A DNA stretch of 64,000 bases from Miscanthus floridulus. Lineage: Eukaryota; Streptophyta; Magnoliopsida; Poales; Poaceae. The stretch lies in assembly GCF_019320115.1 (NCBI RefSeq), contig NC_089585.1, forward strand, positions 142,209,600 to 142,273,599. The letters run 5' to 3'. Position 1 is the first letter of the stretch. Every line of letters begins with the position of its first letter. Position numbers and translations under genes: made by a program. This document shows, piece after piece, positions 23,495 through 33,944 of this stretch. The notes under the pieces were generated by a model that ran no database searches, was not told where the DNA came from, and worked only from the letters and a program-made list of their open reading frames with translations.

Positions 23495-23845
23495 CTTATG
23501 TTAGCTAATATTGTTGTCTTGTTTCAAGGTCCAAAGGGCTCGTGGGCTTGCCACTACATGCATGATGTGCAAATGGGAAATGATGATTGGGACATGTCCA
23601 CATGCCAAAAGTGTACTCTCAAGTGTATGCATCTCACTCACTTTCTCAATCAAGCTCTTGATCTTTACCATGTTGTGTTCATTGAAGAGGAATTCATGGG
23701 GTGAACTGACAATACCTCTGCAAATCATGACAGTACACAATTGCCATCCATTGCTGAGCAATGGGTACGACATCAGTGCATACAACAGCGAAACCTATAA
23801 GAAGGTGAACACTTGTCAATCCCCATTTTATTTGCTTTTTGCGCG
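23495..23845 (+). pseudogene. Copy of PHD-gene exons 2-3 with introns
   Basis: The segment is collinear with 40380-40730 inside the IDM1-like gene: intron end, exon 2 (TCGTGGGCTTGCCACTAC), the following intron, exon 3 (AGCGAAACCT) and the next intron's start. Because intron sequence is included, it arose by DNA duplication rather than from a processed transcript. The exon 2 acceptor is changed to CAAG, and the exon 3 region carries small indels that alter the frame. It cannot make the PHD segment. The source could be this gene or a close paralogue elsewhere. Confidence 0.8.
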
Positions 23846-23896
23846 TTAGCTGTGTCAATCTATCAGACCCCTATTGGTCCCTCTACGATTTAGTTT

Positions 23897-23981
23897 TATT
23901 CTTGTGTAACAATAGGGTTGTGTAACATACACATATGATCCTATTGAGTATGTTACATAACTCTATTGTAGCAAGAATAGA
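23897..23981. repeat. Palindromic AT-rich element
   Basis: Arms of about 32 bp: ACAATAGGGTTGTGTAACAT on the left pairs with GTTACATAACTCTATTGT on the right, extended outward by TTCTTG and CAAGAA. The loop is about 20 nt. It looks like a small foldback MITE; no duplication was defined. Confidence 0.55.
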
Positions 23982-24460
23982 ATTGGGCTGTGTACATAAA
24001 CGTCGTGAATGCTTGTATGTTGTGTAACTGATGAAGATCATCCTACTAGTTTGCTAAATCAACTTGCTAAACCAATGCCTGTGTTTGCACCGATTCAGGT
24101 GACCTCTTCCCCTCCCTATCATTTCCTGACGCTCAAAGAAATCAAACTCACATGTTTCTCTTTCCTCTTCTATGAAGTCATCCGTCATCACCACCGTTCT
24201 AGATCTCCATCACTGTCGCCATCATTTCTACTAAGATCGATCACTCATATAGCAGGAAACACAGGGGGAATGAAATAGGTGGATGGCTGTCGTTGGATGT
24301 GGTGGTCAAGCCCTAGGCGGATATGGCAGTAGTTTGGATGCCCTATCCAACTGTCCAAGCCCTAGGCGATTCTTGCTATTGTTGGCCATGTTTGGCCAGC
24401 TGCAAGCTACCAGGAAGGACACAGTGACCTATATATGGGGCAGCGACCTGGGGTAGGGGT

Positions 24461-24957
24461 GGATGGCAATGGGGCAGATTCGGAGCGGGTGGAGTCTCTA
24501 TGAACCCGAACCCGAAACCCGAAATTGAAACCCGAAACCGCACCGAACACCGATACCCAAACCCCGAATGGATACCCGAAACCCATTTTGTATGGCAACA
24601 TAGTAAGAGCAATAAAGACTTTCTACAAACATATGCATAATATATATACACATATTCACATGTATAAGCAAGAGGAAACAAAATAATAAATATTTTCATG
24701 AGTCAACTTAGAATAAATTTAATAATCTAAGTAAACAAGTTATTATTAGCATATTATAAAACATGAGTTTTAATTTCAAATGGTTTATTTCGGATATCCA
24801 TTGGATATCCACGGGTGGAAAACCAAACCCGAAACCGAACCCGATAGGTTTTAGGGCCCCGAACCCGAAAACCGTGGGTGAGAAATCATCCCCGAAACCA
24901 AACCCGCGAGACCTGAAACCCACGGATATCTGACTCGAAACCACCCCATTGCCATCC
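24461..24957. mobile_element. hAT-like non-autonomous element with CCCGAA subterminal repeats
   Basis: Perfect 14-bp terminal inverted repeats: GGATGGCAATGGGG at 24461 and CCCCATTGCCATCC at 24944-24957. True ends are probably a few bases further out. Both subterminal zones are packed with CCCGAA and AACCCGA, typical of hAT transposase-binding arrays. The centre is AT-rich and non-coding. The flanking duplication is degenerate, so the superfamily call rests on ends and layout. Confidence 0.65.
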
Positions 24958-25159
24958 TTAGGTGGGGATGTGGTCACGGATGGCTAGGACGAGGCCAACG
25001 ACTGCTTGTCGGATAGGGGCCGGCGAGGGAGGGGTGCTGCTGCTGCGGTCGGTTATGAGTTTTAGGAAACTAAATATTGGTAACTACCAGAAAAAAATGA
25101 GTTTACTACTTATTTTGTTCACTAGGTATAATTATTGGTTTAGCAAGTGATGTCTTATA

Positions 25160-25210
25160 AGCTTTTTTGTGACTATGTTCGTGCCCGTGCGTTGCTACGG
25201 GGCAACTAAA
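25160..25210 (-). other. Possible Helitron 3' terminus
   Basis: The minus strand reads GCCCCGTAGCAACGCACGGG, a short hairpin, followed by CACGAACATAGT. Grass Helitron ends often have such a hairpin about ten bases before CTAGT; here the last motif is CATAGT. If real, the Helitron body lies at higher coordinates and would include the exon-like segment at 25309-25560. Confidence 0.3.
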
Positions 25211-25308
25211 CTTTTTATAATAAAAAACACACAGATCGCACGATAAGATAACAATACTGTAAAATTAAATACCGACATTAAAGTAACATTTAATCTAAAA
25301 AACAGAGT

Positions 25309-25560
25309 TCATGAAATTAACACAGTCATGGAGAGCACGGCGTCCTTGGCGGTACCGTCCTTCAACTGTGAGCCCATTGCACCCTTCCATTCGTTCTTGG
25401 CAGTATCTTTCACCATGCTCTCATCTTCCTTATACTCTGCATGGCTCGTGTCACCACGGTCGGCTACCTGAGCATTGTATATTGCAAAAACAAGGGTGCC
25501 ACATGTAATACAATTCTTTATGATTGTAACCTCCAAATGCAAGGACCTGAAAAAAATCCT
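25309..25560 (-). other. Exon-like segment of unknown origin
   Basis: On the minus strand, a frame from about 25542 to 25309 encodes an acidic, Lys-rich segment with HAEYKEDESMVKDTAKNEW. Codon use looks coding and a donor-like CAG/GTAGCC lies inside. I do not recognise the family. It lies outside the gene that stops at 25815 and may be a captured gene fragment. Confidence 0.3.
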
Positions 25561-25814
25561 TGTTTTGCCTGTCCAGACCTAAGCTTCTTCTCATAGTGTG
25601 CCTGATTGTCCCGGTCACCACACTTTGTGCTCCATATTTGTTGTACATATATCACCATCTGCAGAAGCCTCTATCACCATTTGGATGGGGGAGATATATG
25701 TGGCATGTTTTCAAATATACCAGAGGCAAAATAGCTAGCCTGTTTTAGACACCTCTTCTTTTAGGATTTTTCTATTTTACATAATGACTAAAATAAGGAA
25801 TTTAGCTAGTAGTT

Positions 25815-28800
25815 TTACACAAACTCTTGGAGTTGCTCTAACATCTCCATATCATAGTTTGCCTCCTTACCAGGTGGTTCATCCCTATCATTACTTTGTC
25901 CGGTGGGGACATGTTCTTCCATGGTTTCCTGCACACAGTAAATAGAGATAACATAAAGTCATCAACCTAGATCCCAGCGGATAACATAAATTACCAGTTC
26001 TTGAGTAGCAGGTCTGTTATGTCAGTGAATAAAAAAACTATGCCTATTCGTTCTTGAGTTGACAAAATCAGTTTCTCTGATCACACAAACGCAAGATAGG
26101 ACAAGTAGTACATATATGTTGCCTAAATCATTTTCTCTAATCCACACTACAACCTGATGTTCACTACCAGGTATTGGATAAGCTGAAAATTTCTAATGAC
26201 ACAAAAGCATCACATTACAGAGACTCTATTAGAAATAATTAAAGAGACCTTGTTGAAAAACCATTGCAGAGACCATTGAAACTATATTTGGTATTTTTTT
26301 TTAAAAAGGATGGATTCATCAGCTTCCAATCAGTAAACCATAACCATGCAATGTCAAGCAAACAGCTTCCAACAAGTGAATCAATGAAGAGCAGAATATT
26401 GATGCCACGAATCGTAAAATGTTAACCACAATGGCAGCAACTACAAGATACGCGTATTCCAGTACTAACTCTATCCACCTACAAAAATTGAAGGCGATAG
26501 TCATTAATAAATAAAATATCAAACATGATTCATTTATCAAATGTATGGTAAAAGAATTAACCAAGAACTGAAGTGTGCTCATGGCAAGGCAGTCTAATTC
26601 ATCCCATTATTTATGGCAGGTCATGGCACTAATATAAAACAATATAATAAACATAAATCAAGAAGTATCACTCTGTTATCTACCTGTTTGACAGAAATTT
26701 TCACATAGTAAACTATTGTGCCCAATTAGTATGTCTAATTATAGAATGTCTCTGAACCACTGAAGTAGTGATGAAAAAATTTCTAGTGGCATTGGTTGTC
26801 ATTACCGGTGGGGATTCTTGTATAGAGTTGTAGTCGGCACCTTACAAAAGATTTTCACTGAATTATGATGTTAATTTCATGACAAGAAGATGAAAAGACC
26901 AATGAACAACCAACTCAGATTGATAGAGACTTGCATGATCAAATTAGTTTGCATCACATAAAACAAAAGTTAACAATAATTAACGCAGCCCCATCAAACT
27001 GAAACAGAGAAACTTCGAGCCTAAAACTAAATTGAGTCTGAGACAATGAAACAATGGTGGGCAAAATTACCTGATCACCGGGATCGAACTGACTGCTTGG
27101 AGCTAATGCCAGACGCTGTATAGGAGATGCTGCATGAGACAAAGAAGAGGAGAACGTGCATAGGGTGAGCTAAACTGTCGGACGGTGATACATTTTAAAA
27201 AGACTCCAGTGAATGTCTTCACTGGTGGAGTTCTGCTATATTAGCGTTGGACGCTGAAACTGCCCAAGAGGAGCTAAAGCCTTTACTGAATTATAATAAC
27301 CAGCAAATAAATTAGTATTAGTAGGTACTGTCTGCTTAATAAAAAATAATGAAAAACTGAAAATGATGTGGAGGCCAATGTGGTTTGTCGGATAGTAGCC
27401 AAAGAAAAAAAAACATGACTTCTTCTTCAACTCTGATCCCACTGTTATCATAGAATGCAAAAGCAATCAGAAGAAGGGTAGCCTTTTCAGCTCTGATCCC
27501 ACTATCATCATAGGAATGCAAAAGCAATCAGAAAAAGTGAAGCCCAAAACCAATCAGAACTCGAGCGTTTGAGATTTTTTTAAGAGTGAAAAGGTTGCAG
27601 CATTCAGAGCTTAAACTGAAAGACCTTTTGTTGCTGCCCTCAAGTTTAGACAAGGCTTCAACAATCTCAAATATCAGCACACAATTCTCATTTTTTTAAA
27701 GGTCCAACAGATATAAAATACCCCAAACTAAACTAACCAGAAATTGTGAAAATTATGAACATATTTAAAATGCTTGCTAAGGAACACGATCTTACTCAAT
27801 GGCAGACACCGGTTGTTTAACTATTGAAGCTGGAGGAAAGGTCAGCTTTGTTGAACAAGTTGTCTCAATTGGTATGCTTGAGAAATCCTCGTTCCCCGAG
27901 CGAGGGGCTTGTTTCTAATTCCTGGAACCACAAAGATTTTAGCATTATACGTGAAGATCCAGCTGGTTAAGCAAACGAAATAAATTAGAGAATTTAAGCA
28001 TTCAACAAAGGGGACTTTTGTGGGCTTAACCAAGATATAAAAAATAGACTAACTATAGAACCATGAATGTTGCCCCTGACAGCTCCCGCAAACTCAATAT
28101 CCAGTCCAATTCACCAGAAATGAATGGTTCATTTGACTGTGTTTAACACACCCAACTCACCCCAAGTTCGTCATATAAAAAATGCTCAGAAGAAGCTCAG
28201 CTCAGCCACATGCGTCCATGGAATCCACACCCTAGAGCATTGACGAAGCCCAAAAAATAAGTAACAAGGTAACTGCAAGTATTAATTGAAAGATCTCAAC
28301 TTTTCTAAGCCCCAAAAGCTTGAATTCAGAGCTTCATAATTCTGTTGCGCACCACTATGAGAACAAAGAAGCACACAAGCAAGTAACATTTCAATTGTCT
28401 GGCACAGCAACACTTCCACCACAAGTTGATCAATTCACCACTTTGTCACTGACGATGTACCACCAATCCCACCATCACAACAACCCAATTGCTTCCACCT
28501 CAAGTGGATGGATTCAGCACCTGGTTCACCTTCTCGCCAGTCACCACGTACCACCAATCCACCAACACAGCGCGAGCACCGGACTGAATGAAGCAGCGTC
28601 GAATTGGACGAGTAGAGTGACACGAACCCGTACCTCATCGGCTCATCACGCAGCGACGGCGTCTTCACGTCCGGCTCCCGCCCCGTGGCGCTCACTTTGG
28701 CTTCCCGATCCAGGGACGTCCTCGACAACGGTGCCCTGTTACGCCCGCTGAATCCTTCGGCATCTGTGCCCCACCACAACTGATCTCATGGCTGGAGCTC

Positions 28801-28933
28801 ATTAGATTCGGACGCGGAAGTGAACATCGAGGGCGAGACCCGGTCGACCATGCACGAACGTACCTCGGAGGTTGGCCTTGATGTCGGTGAGCAAGCGGGC
28901 GGCGACGGAGTGGATGTTGGTGAGCACGCAACC
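25815..28933 (-). CDS. Unidentified multi-exon gene, structure incomplete
   Basis: Minus-strand exons with good signals: 28933-28864 (contains NIHSVAARLLTDIKANLR), 28763-28634 (contains GREPDVKTPSLRDEP), 27914-27796 (contains IPIETTCSTKLTFPP), 27129-27071 or to 27079 (SPIQRLALAPSSQFDPG), 26840-26806 (ADYNSIQESPP) and 25928-25815, which ends in EQLQEFV and a TAA. The first two join in frame. The last three join in frame if the donor at 27079 is used. I could not make the phases close around 27914-27796, so an exon is missing or that boundary is wrong. The 5' end may lie in the GC-rich block up to 29330. No domain is recognised; the product looks hydrophilic and disordered, with an acidic C-terminus. 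Confidence 0.45.
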
Positions 28934-29706
28934 CTAGCCCCGCGGCCGAGTGCCGTGGCCGGCCCGCGCCGAGAATCGGTGGCCTGGCGCCTTGGTGGCC
29001 GCAAGACTCACCGGGATCACAGAGTAGGTGCAGCGGGCGAGGGCGGCCGCGGCTGGCGACAGTGACAGCACGGGTGCGACGTCTAGCGAGGCCGGCGGGC
29101 GAGGGCGACGATCAAGGCCGCGTGAGGCGCGAGGGCGAGGCCAGTGCTGGCCGCGCCGATGGTGGGTGGCGCGCGACGTCGGATGAGATGGATTTGCGAC
29201 GGCGGTGCGAGGACACGGGCTGGTGGTTGCGACACGGCCTGACGCCACTGGTCGACACGATTGTACCGCGCGGGGGAGGGGAGGAAGGAGCGCACGATCG
29301 TACCGCTGGGGAAGGAAGGAGCGCACGTCGGATGCGTGATTGACGGCGCGGTGTCAAAATTTTGTTTCACACGATGGAACAGAGCGCGTGTGGTAATTTT
29401 TTCGCACGGGGAGAAGCAGAGCGATGACCTAAAAATTGTCGCACCATTCGGTTGCCTTACTTTTATTCTTTTTAGTTGTAAGAGATTTAGTAAGCAAAAG
29501 TATCTCATCGGCATCATTTACTTCATTTTTCAAGGAGAAAAGGTATGCGCATCACACTAGTTGACGTCATTAGTTTTCTTACTAATTGTGCTTTCGTACA
29601 GCTAGAGCTGCAAATTAATCTCGCTCCTATGAGTTGGCTAACTCCCAAGTACTCCCGATACAACTAAACGATATTTAGTATCTTATTTGCCATTACCATG
29701 CAAGTG
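28934..29706. other. GC-rich block then AT-rich spacer
   Basis: 28934-29330 is GC-rich and could hold the first exon or promoter of the minus-strand gene below it; a donor-like CCG/GTGAGT lies near 29015. A 27-bp-scale repeat with GCGCACGATCGTACCGC occurs near 29265-29325. From 29400 to 29706 I see nothing. Confidence 0.35.
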
Positions 29707-29714
29707 TTCATGTG

Positions 29715-30920
29715 TATAAATGTCCATGCAGCCCGAGTCACGACGGCACAGCACGAAGCCCGCTTTTTTAGCCCGACACGAGCGCGGCACGGCCCGGTGA
29801 CATGTGGGCCCGGGCTGGCCCAGTCCGAGGTAGCAGGCCGTGCCTGGGCCGCTGGTCAGACCCGTGGGCTGGCACGACATGGCCTGGCCTGCGCCAGCCG
29901 GCCCGGCCACACCCCTCCCCCTCCTCACTCCACTCCTCTCCCCGCGGCCTAGCGCAGCCCAGCGTGGCCGGCCCACCATCCCCGCCTCCCCCCTCCTCAT
30001 ATATAAGCCGCACGCCCGCACGCCCAGCGGCCAGCGCGGCCGCGGCTCTCCCCCGTGGAGCCCCACGCTCCGTCGCTCCTCCCACCCCTGAACCCTAACT
30101 CCTTTCCCCTCCCCCTCCCCGCCGTTGGTGCCCCGCGTAGTCCCCTCCGCCGCGCCGCAAGCCCAGCGGCCAGCGTGGCCGCGGCTCTCCCCCATGGAGC
30201 CCCACGCTCCGTTGCTCCTCCCACCCCCGAACCCTAACTCCTTTCCCCTCCCCCTCCCCACCGTCGGTGCCCCGCGCAGTCCCCTCCGCTGCGCCGCAAG
30301 CCCGCAACCGCACGCCTCGTCTTCCTCCCGCGACGCGGCGCGGACGGCCTCTCCCTCCCTCATGGCCTCCCGACGGCGGCAGTGACGTAGTGTCGAGCGT
30401 TGTTGCAGCGACGTCGAGCTCGGCAGCAGCAGCAGCGTCGAGCGGGTGGCATCATCCATCCTCGATGGATCTGGCCTCATCCATCCTCCTCCTGGCTCCT
30501 GCCGCCGGATCCGGCGGTCGCCGCCAGCCCGCTACCTCCCGCGACTTGAGCAGCTCACGTCGACGGCCTCCCCTCCCCCGCCTCGCTCTCTCTCTCCTCC
30601 TGGCCACCCGCTGCTGCCGCCGCCGCCGTTGGAGCACACGGCCGATCTGAGGACCTCGTCTCCTCCGTCATCTCTTCCTTCCCCTGCTAATGCGGGCCTT
30701 GGGCCGGCCTGGCCTGTTAAAAAGGCCGTGCTTTCCGAGCCGGCCCGGCCCAGCACGGAAAGTGGCCCGATGGGCCATGCCTGGGCCGTCGGCTAGGCAC
30801 GGTGGACTGGGGAGGCATGGCCCGGCGGCCCATCGTGCTCTGCCGTGCCGTGCCCTATCGGGCCGTGCCTGGCACAGGCCCGTGTCGGGCCGGGCTGGGC
30901 GGCCCGAATGGCCATCTTTA
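29715..30920. mobile_element. hAT non-autonomous element, 1.2 kb
   Basis: An exact 8-bp target-site duplication TTCATGTG flanks it (29707-29714 and 30921-30928). The ends are imperfect inverted repeats: TATAAATGTCCATGCAGCCC at the left, and TAAAGATGGCCATTCGGGCC as the reverse complement of the right end. Subterminal zones are dense in GGCCCG and CGGCCC. The 8-bp duplication is the hAT hallmark. The interior is GC-rich with no transposase. Confidence 0.85.
30022..30299. repeat. 139-bp tandem repeat, two copies, inside the hAT element
   Basis: GCCCAGCGGCCAGCG at 30022 recurs at 30161, and the following GGAGCCCCACGCTCCGT block is also repeated 139 bp apart. A third copy begins at 30300 but diverges. 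The sequence resembles a GC-rich 5' coding region and may be captured host DNA. Confidence 0.8.
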
Positions 30921-30928
30921 TTCATGTG

Positions 30929-31546
30929 TTCATCCCAATACCACTGTTAAGTGTTAACGCATCCACACTGAAATACTGAATACACACACTGAGAGTACAA
31001 TAACTTTACCAATTGAACAAGAACACTGTTAGGCCACACTTATATTTTTCATCAGAAAAAAGCGCTAAGTTTCTGAGTTCCCACTATTTTAATCATAACT
31101 CTCAATTCACATAACCAAACGGGGCGAATAAATACATCTTGGAAATCTACATAAAATTCCCTACAACTGTGTTCCAACGCACTAGGCAAATTCCGCAATA
31201 ATATTACCCAGAAAATCATGGAATAAATCAGTCTAATTCTCGCGTACTGTAAAGTCATCTACTGATCACCGATTAAGTTCCCCCCAGACTTGATGCATCC
31301 GTTGTGTCCAAGTCCAAATACTCCGTAGAAACATCCCCACAGGCTCACAACAAAGTTTAATTTACTAACTCTTCAACAAATTGGATTGCCTAGAGATGAA
31401 TCAGCCTATCAGGCAGATTAGCAAATCGAAGTTTAATACCTCAGACTCAGACTGAATCCACGAGTAGCAGTATGTCCACTTCCCCGCTCCTCCCTTGCTA
31501 GCTACCACTGTTAGAGATGGGAGAAGGATAACTTCAAATTGGTTAG
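30929..31546. other. Spacer with one exon-like segment at about 31415-31488 (minus)
   Basis: Near 31415-31488 the minus strand has an acceptor-like CTAACAG, an open stretch containing GGAGKWTYCYSWIQSESE, and a donor-like GAG/GTATTA. It may belong to a gene into which the copia element inserted. The rest of the stretch shows nothing. Confidence 0.3.
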
Positions 31547-31950
31547 TGTTAGTTGATCTCCACCAATAGGCCCAACGGCCTATTGGGCCCTTGTCTCTGC
31601 TCCCTGATCGGGGGAGCCCAACCCTAATACGGTTGGTGGGCCGAACAGCACACATAAAAGGAAGGTGGGGATCAAGGCTCGGACGACGAGGTTCACTGGA
31701 GCCCCCACCCCACCCACAGAAAACCCTAATCCGATCCTAAAGAAGTGCTGCCAGCGACGGGATGTCCCACCGCACCGCCGTCGCCCCTGCAGGTCTACAC
31801 CGGGCCACTGGACTTCACCTCCTCACCACTACGACATCTACTACACCACGGCATCGGCATCCACGCTTGCCGATGCACCGCAACAGAGAAAGGCGAGGAG
31901 CCTTCCCGGATCTATGGTTACACACAGAGAGGTAATCATCGATTCTAACA
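31547..31950 (+). repeat. copia 5' LTR
   Basis: 404 bp from TGTTAGTTGATC to GATTCTAACA. It has a TATA-like ACATAAAAGG near 31655. It differs from the 3' LTR by an extra 17 bp of GGCC-rich palindrome near 31575. Confidence 0.93.
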
Positions 31951-31951
31951 T

Positions 31952-31963
31952 TGGTACCAGAGC
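31952..31963 (+). other. copia primer-binding site
   Basis: TGGTACCAGAGC lies directly after the LTR. It matches the common plant copia site for initiator methionine tRNA (TGGTATCAGAGC) with one change. Confidence 0.8.
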
Positions 31964-32589
31964 TAGGTTGCCTCTGTGTAACCCTAACCCTAACTGGGTA
32001 AAAGCAAAACTGCAAAGAGACCGGGGTGGCGGACGTTACTGTCTACCGGTCACCACCGCCACCGCGCGGGGAAGAGATGCCGCACCGCCGTTCTCACCGG
32101 CGCATGGCAAGAACAGAAAAGATCCTTGTTCGGATCAGAGAACAGAAAGGGGAAAAGGATCTTAAGAATCCCAACCCTAACCCTAACCGGGTGAAACAAC
32201 AGTGAACAGAAAGGGGAAAGGTTCAAAAGTACCCTAACCCTAACTCGCGACGAGGAAGGGGAAAAGAGGGATTCGGTACAAATAAGAAAAGAAAAGAAAT
32301 CAAAAGAAAACCGAACCCTAACCCTAGATTCCCTTTTCGGGTGAACAAGCAAAAAGAAAAGAAAGAAGTGGGATTCGGCTTAGACCCGCTCTGATCCAAA
32401 GGGGAAGAAGAAAAGGAACCCTAGATCCAAACCCTAATTCCCCACATCAGTTCGGATAAGAGAAAAGAAAACTCAAATCAGAGAAAGGGAAAAGGGGTAG
32501 GTCGGTTTCCGAACCCTAACCCTAGATCTAAACCCTATTCCCATCCACTGGTTCGGAAAAGAGAAGAACACAGTCCTAATAAAAAAAAG

Positions 32590-33120
32590 AAGGGGAATGG
32601 ACCAACCTTGCCGTGCGTCGGGAAAACCCTTTGCCGGCGTGGGAGAAGAAGGGCCGAGCCAGGGGCAGTTCCTCGCCGGGCTCGGCCAAGGGGGCGCCGC
32701 GGCCAGACCGCTCGACGGCGGCGTGCTCACCCATTGGGGAGCACGCGCACCGGCGAGGGGGCCAGCGACGGCGCCATGGCTCTACCGGTCCTCGCTCGCT
32801 GCTCGCTCTCGCTGTGGTTGCGCTGAGAGGAGAGGAGAGCGGCGAAAGAGAAAGCGAAGAGAGAGAAGCAGGCGGAACTGAATGGCGCTAGGGTTCGGGG
32901 ACCGTGGTCGGGGAGGGGCAGTTTTGTTCGCCCGAAGACGCCGCGCAGCTGTCCGATCGGCTCCAACGGCGCCAGATGCGCAGGCCAGCGTCGCGGCCCA
33001 GGCGGGTGAGCGCGCGAGGCCGAATTCCTGGCCCAGGCCTAGGTTGCGGCCTGGGCGCGAGGGGAGCGCGCGGGACAGCGCGCGCGCGGACGTGGGCCGC
33101 TTTGCCGGTTGGGCCAAAAA
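32590..33120 (+). other. GC-rich insert in the copia leader
   Basis: About 530 bp of GC-rich DNA sits between AT-rich leader parts. It contains ATGGCGCTAGGGTTCGGGG and several competing open frames but no recognised domain. Its composition is unlike the flanking leader and the pol remnants. Host DNA acquired by the element is one explanation; a native leader segment is another. Confidence 0.4.
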
Positions 33121-33478
33121 CAGTGAAAGAATCCAGATCAGTTTTTGATTTTTTCTTTTCCCGTAATTGCTAATTTCTGGAAAATGAAAAATAGCTCAAA
33201 AGAAAAATAGAAAAAGTATTTTTTCCCTGTGGGTAAAATTCAAGAAATTGAGTGAAAATTTTTCCGCTGCTAAAGAAGTTGTTTATTCTCCAGTTATTTT
33301 GAATCAATGTGATATTTAATTAGAGAAAAAAGAGATTTTTTCGCTGCTAAAGAAAATATTGATTCTCCAGTTATTTTTGAACCAATGTGGTATTTAATTG
33401 AAGAAAAAGAGATTTGACATGATTATGACGTTGTTATTTTCTGACCAACGTTGTTAATAACAATATCATAATTTTAAT

Positions 33479-33700
33479 GATTTATGCATTAATTCTACTT
33501 CTGCCCAACGGTGATGTAGAATTAGTGTATAAGAAGAGTTGTAAATTTTAAAGATTTATGTATTAATTCTACTTCTGCCCAACGGTGATGTAGAATTAGT
33601 GTGTAAGAACAGTTCTAAAAGTTAAAGATTTATGTATTAATTCTATTTCTGCCCAACGGTGATATAGAATTAGTGTATAAGAATAATTGTATGTTTTGAT
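33479..33700 (+). repeat. 74-bp tandem repeat, three copies, in copia leader
   Basis: Units begin GATTTATG at 33479, 33553 and 33627, and each contains CTGCCCAACGGTGAT followed by TAGAATTAGTGT. Just upstream a 77-bp unit with CGCTGCTAAAGAA is present twice (33265 and 33342). Such repeats are usual in the untranslated leader of some copia families. Confidence 0.85.
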
Positions 33701-33944
33701 TTTGACCAACGTTGGAATCAAGGCATGCAAATAGTGTTATTTTATGTTAAGAAAAGTTTTGACCTGATTTTCATCTTGTCTAAGGTGAACTAGGTAGTCA
33801 CCTCACCGTGTTCCACTGAGTTTGTGACACCGGTGAGGGAGACAAAAGAGAATGATGTCACTTAGGCAACTAAAGAGAGGGATTTTGAATCTCAAAAGAT
33901 AGTCCTATGACTTTTGTGCATAGGAAGATAATCCCAAGAAATGT

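Noticed and set aside
29683..30480. 265-aa Gly/Arg-rich open frame on the minus strand
   Set aside because: It lies inside the hAT element, is built of repeated GC-rich DNA, and other frames are equally open.
31980..32530. Repeated CCCTAACCCTAA-like words resembling telomere repeats
   Set aside because: Each is only two units long and they are scattered in the copia leader. Plant telomeres are CCCTAAA, so this is not telomeric DNA.
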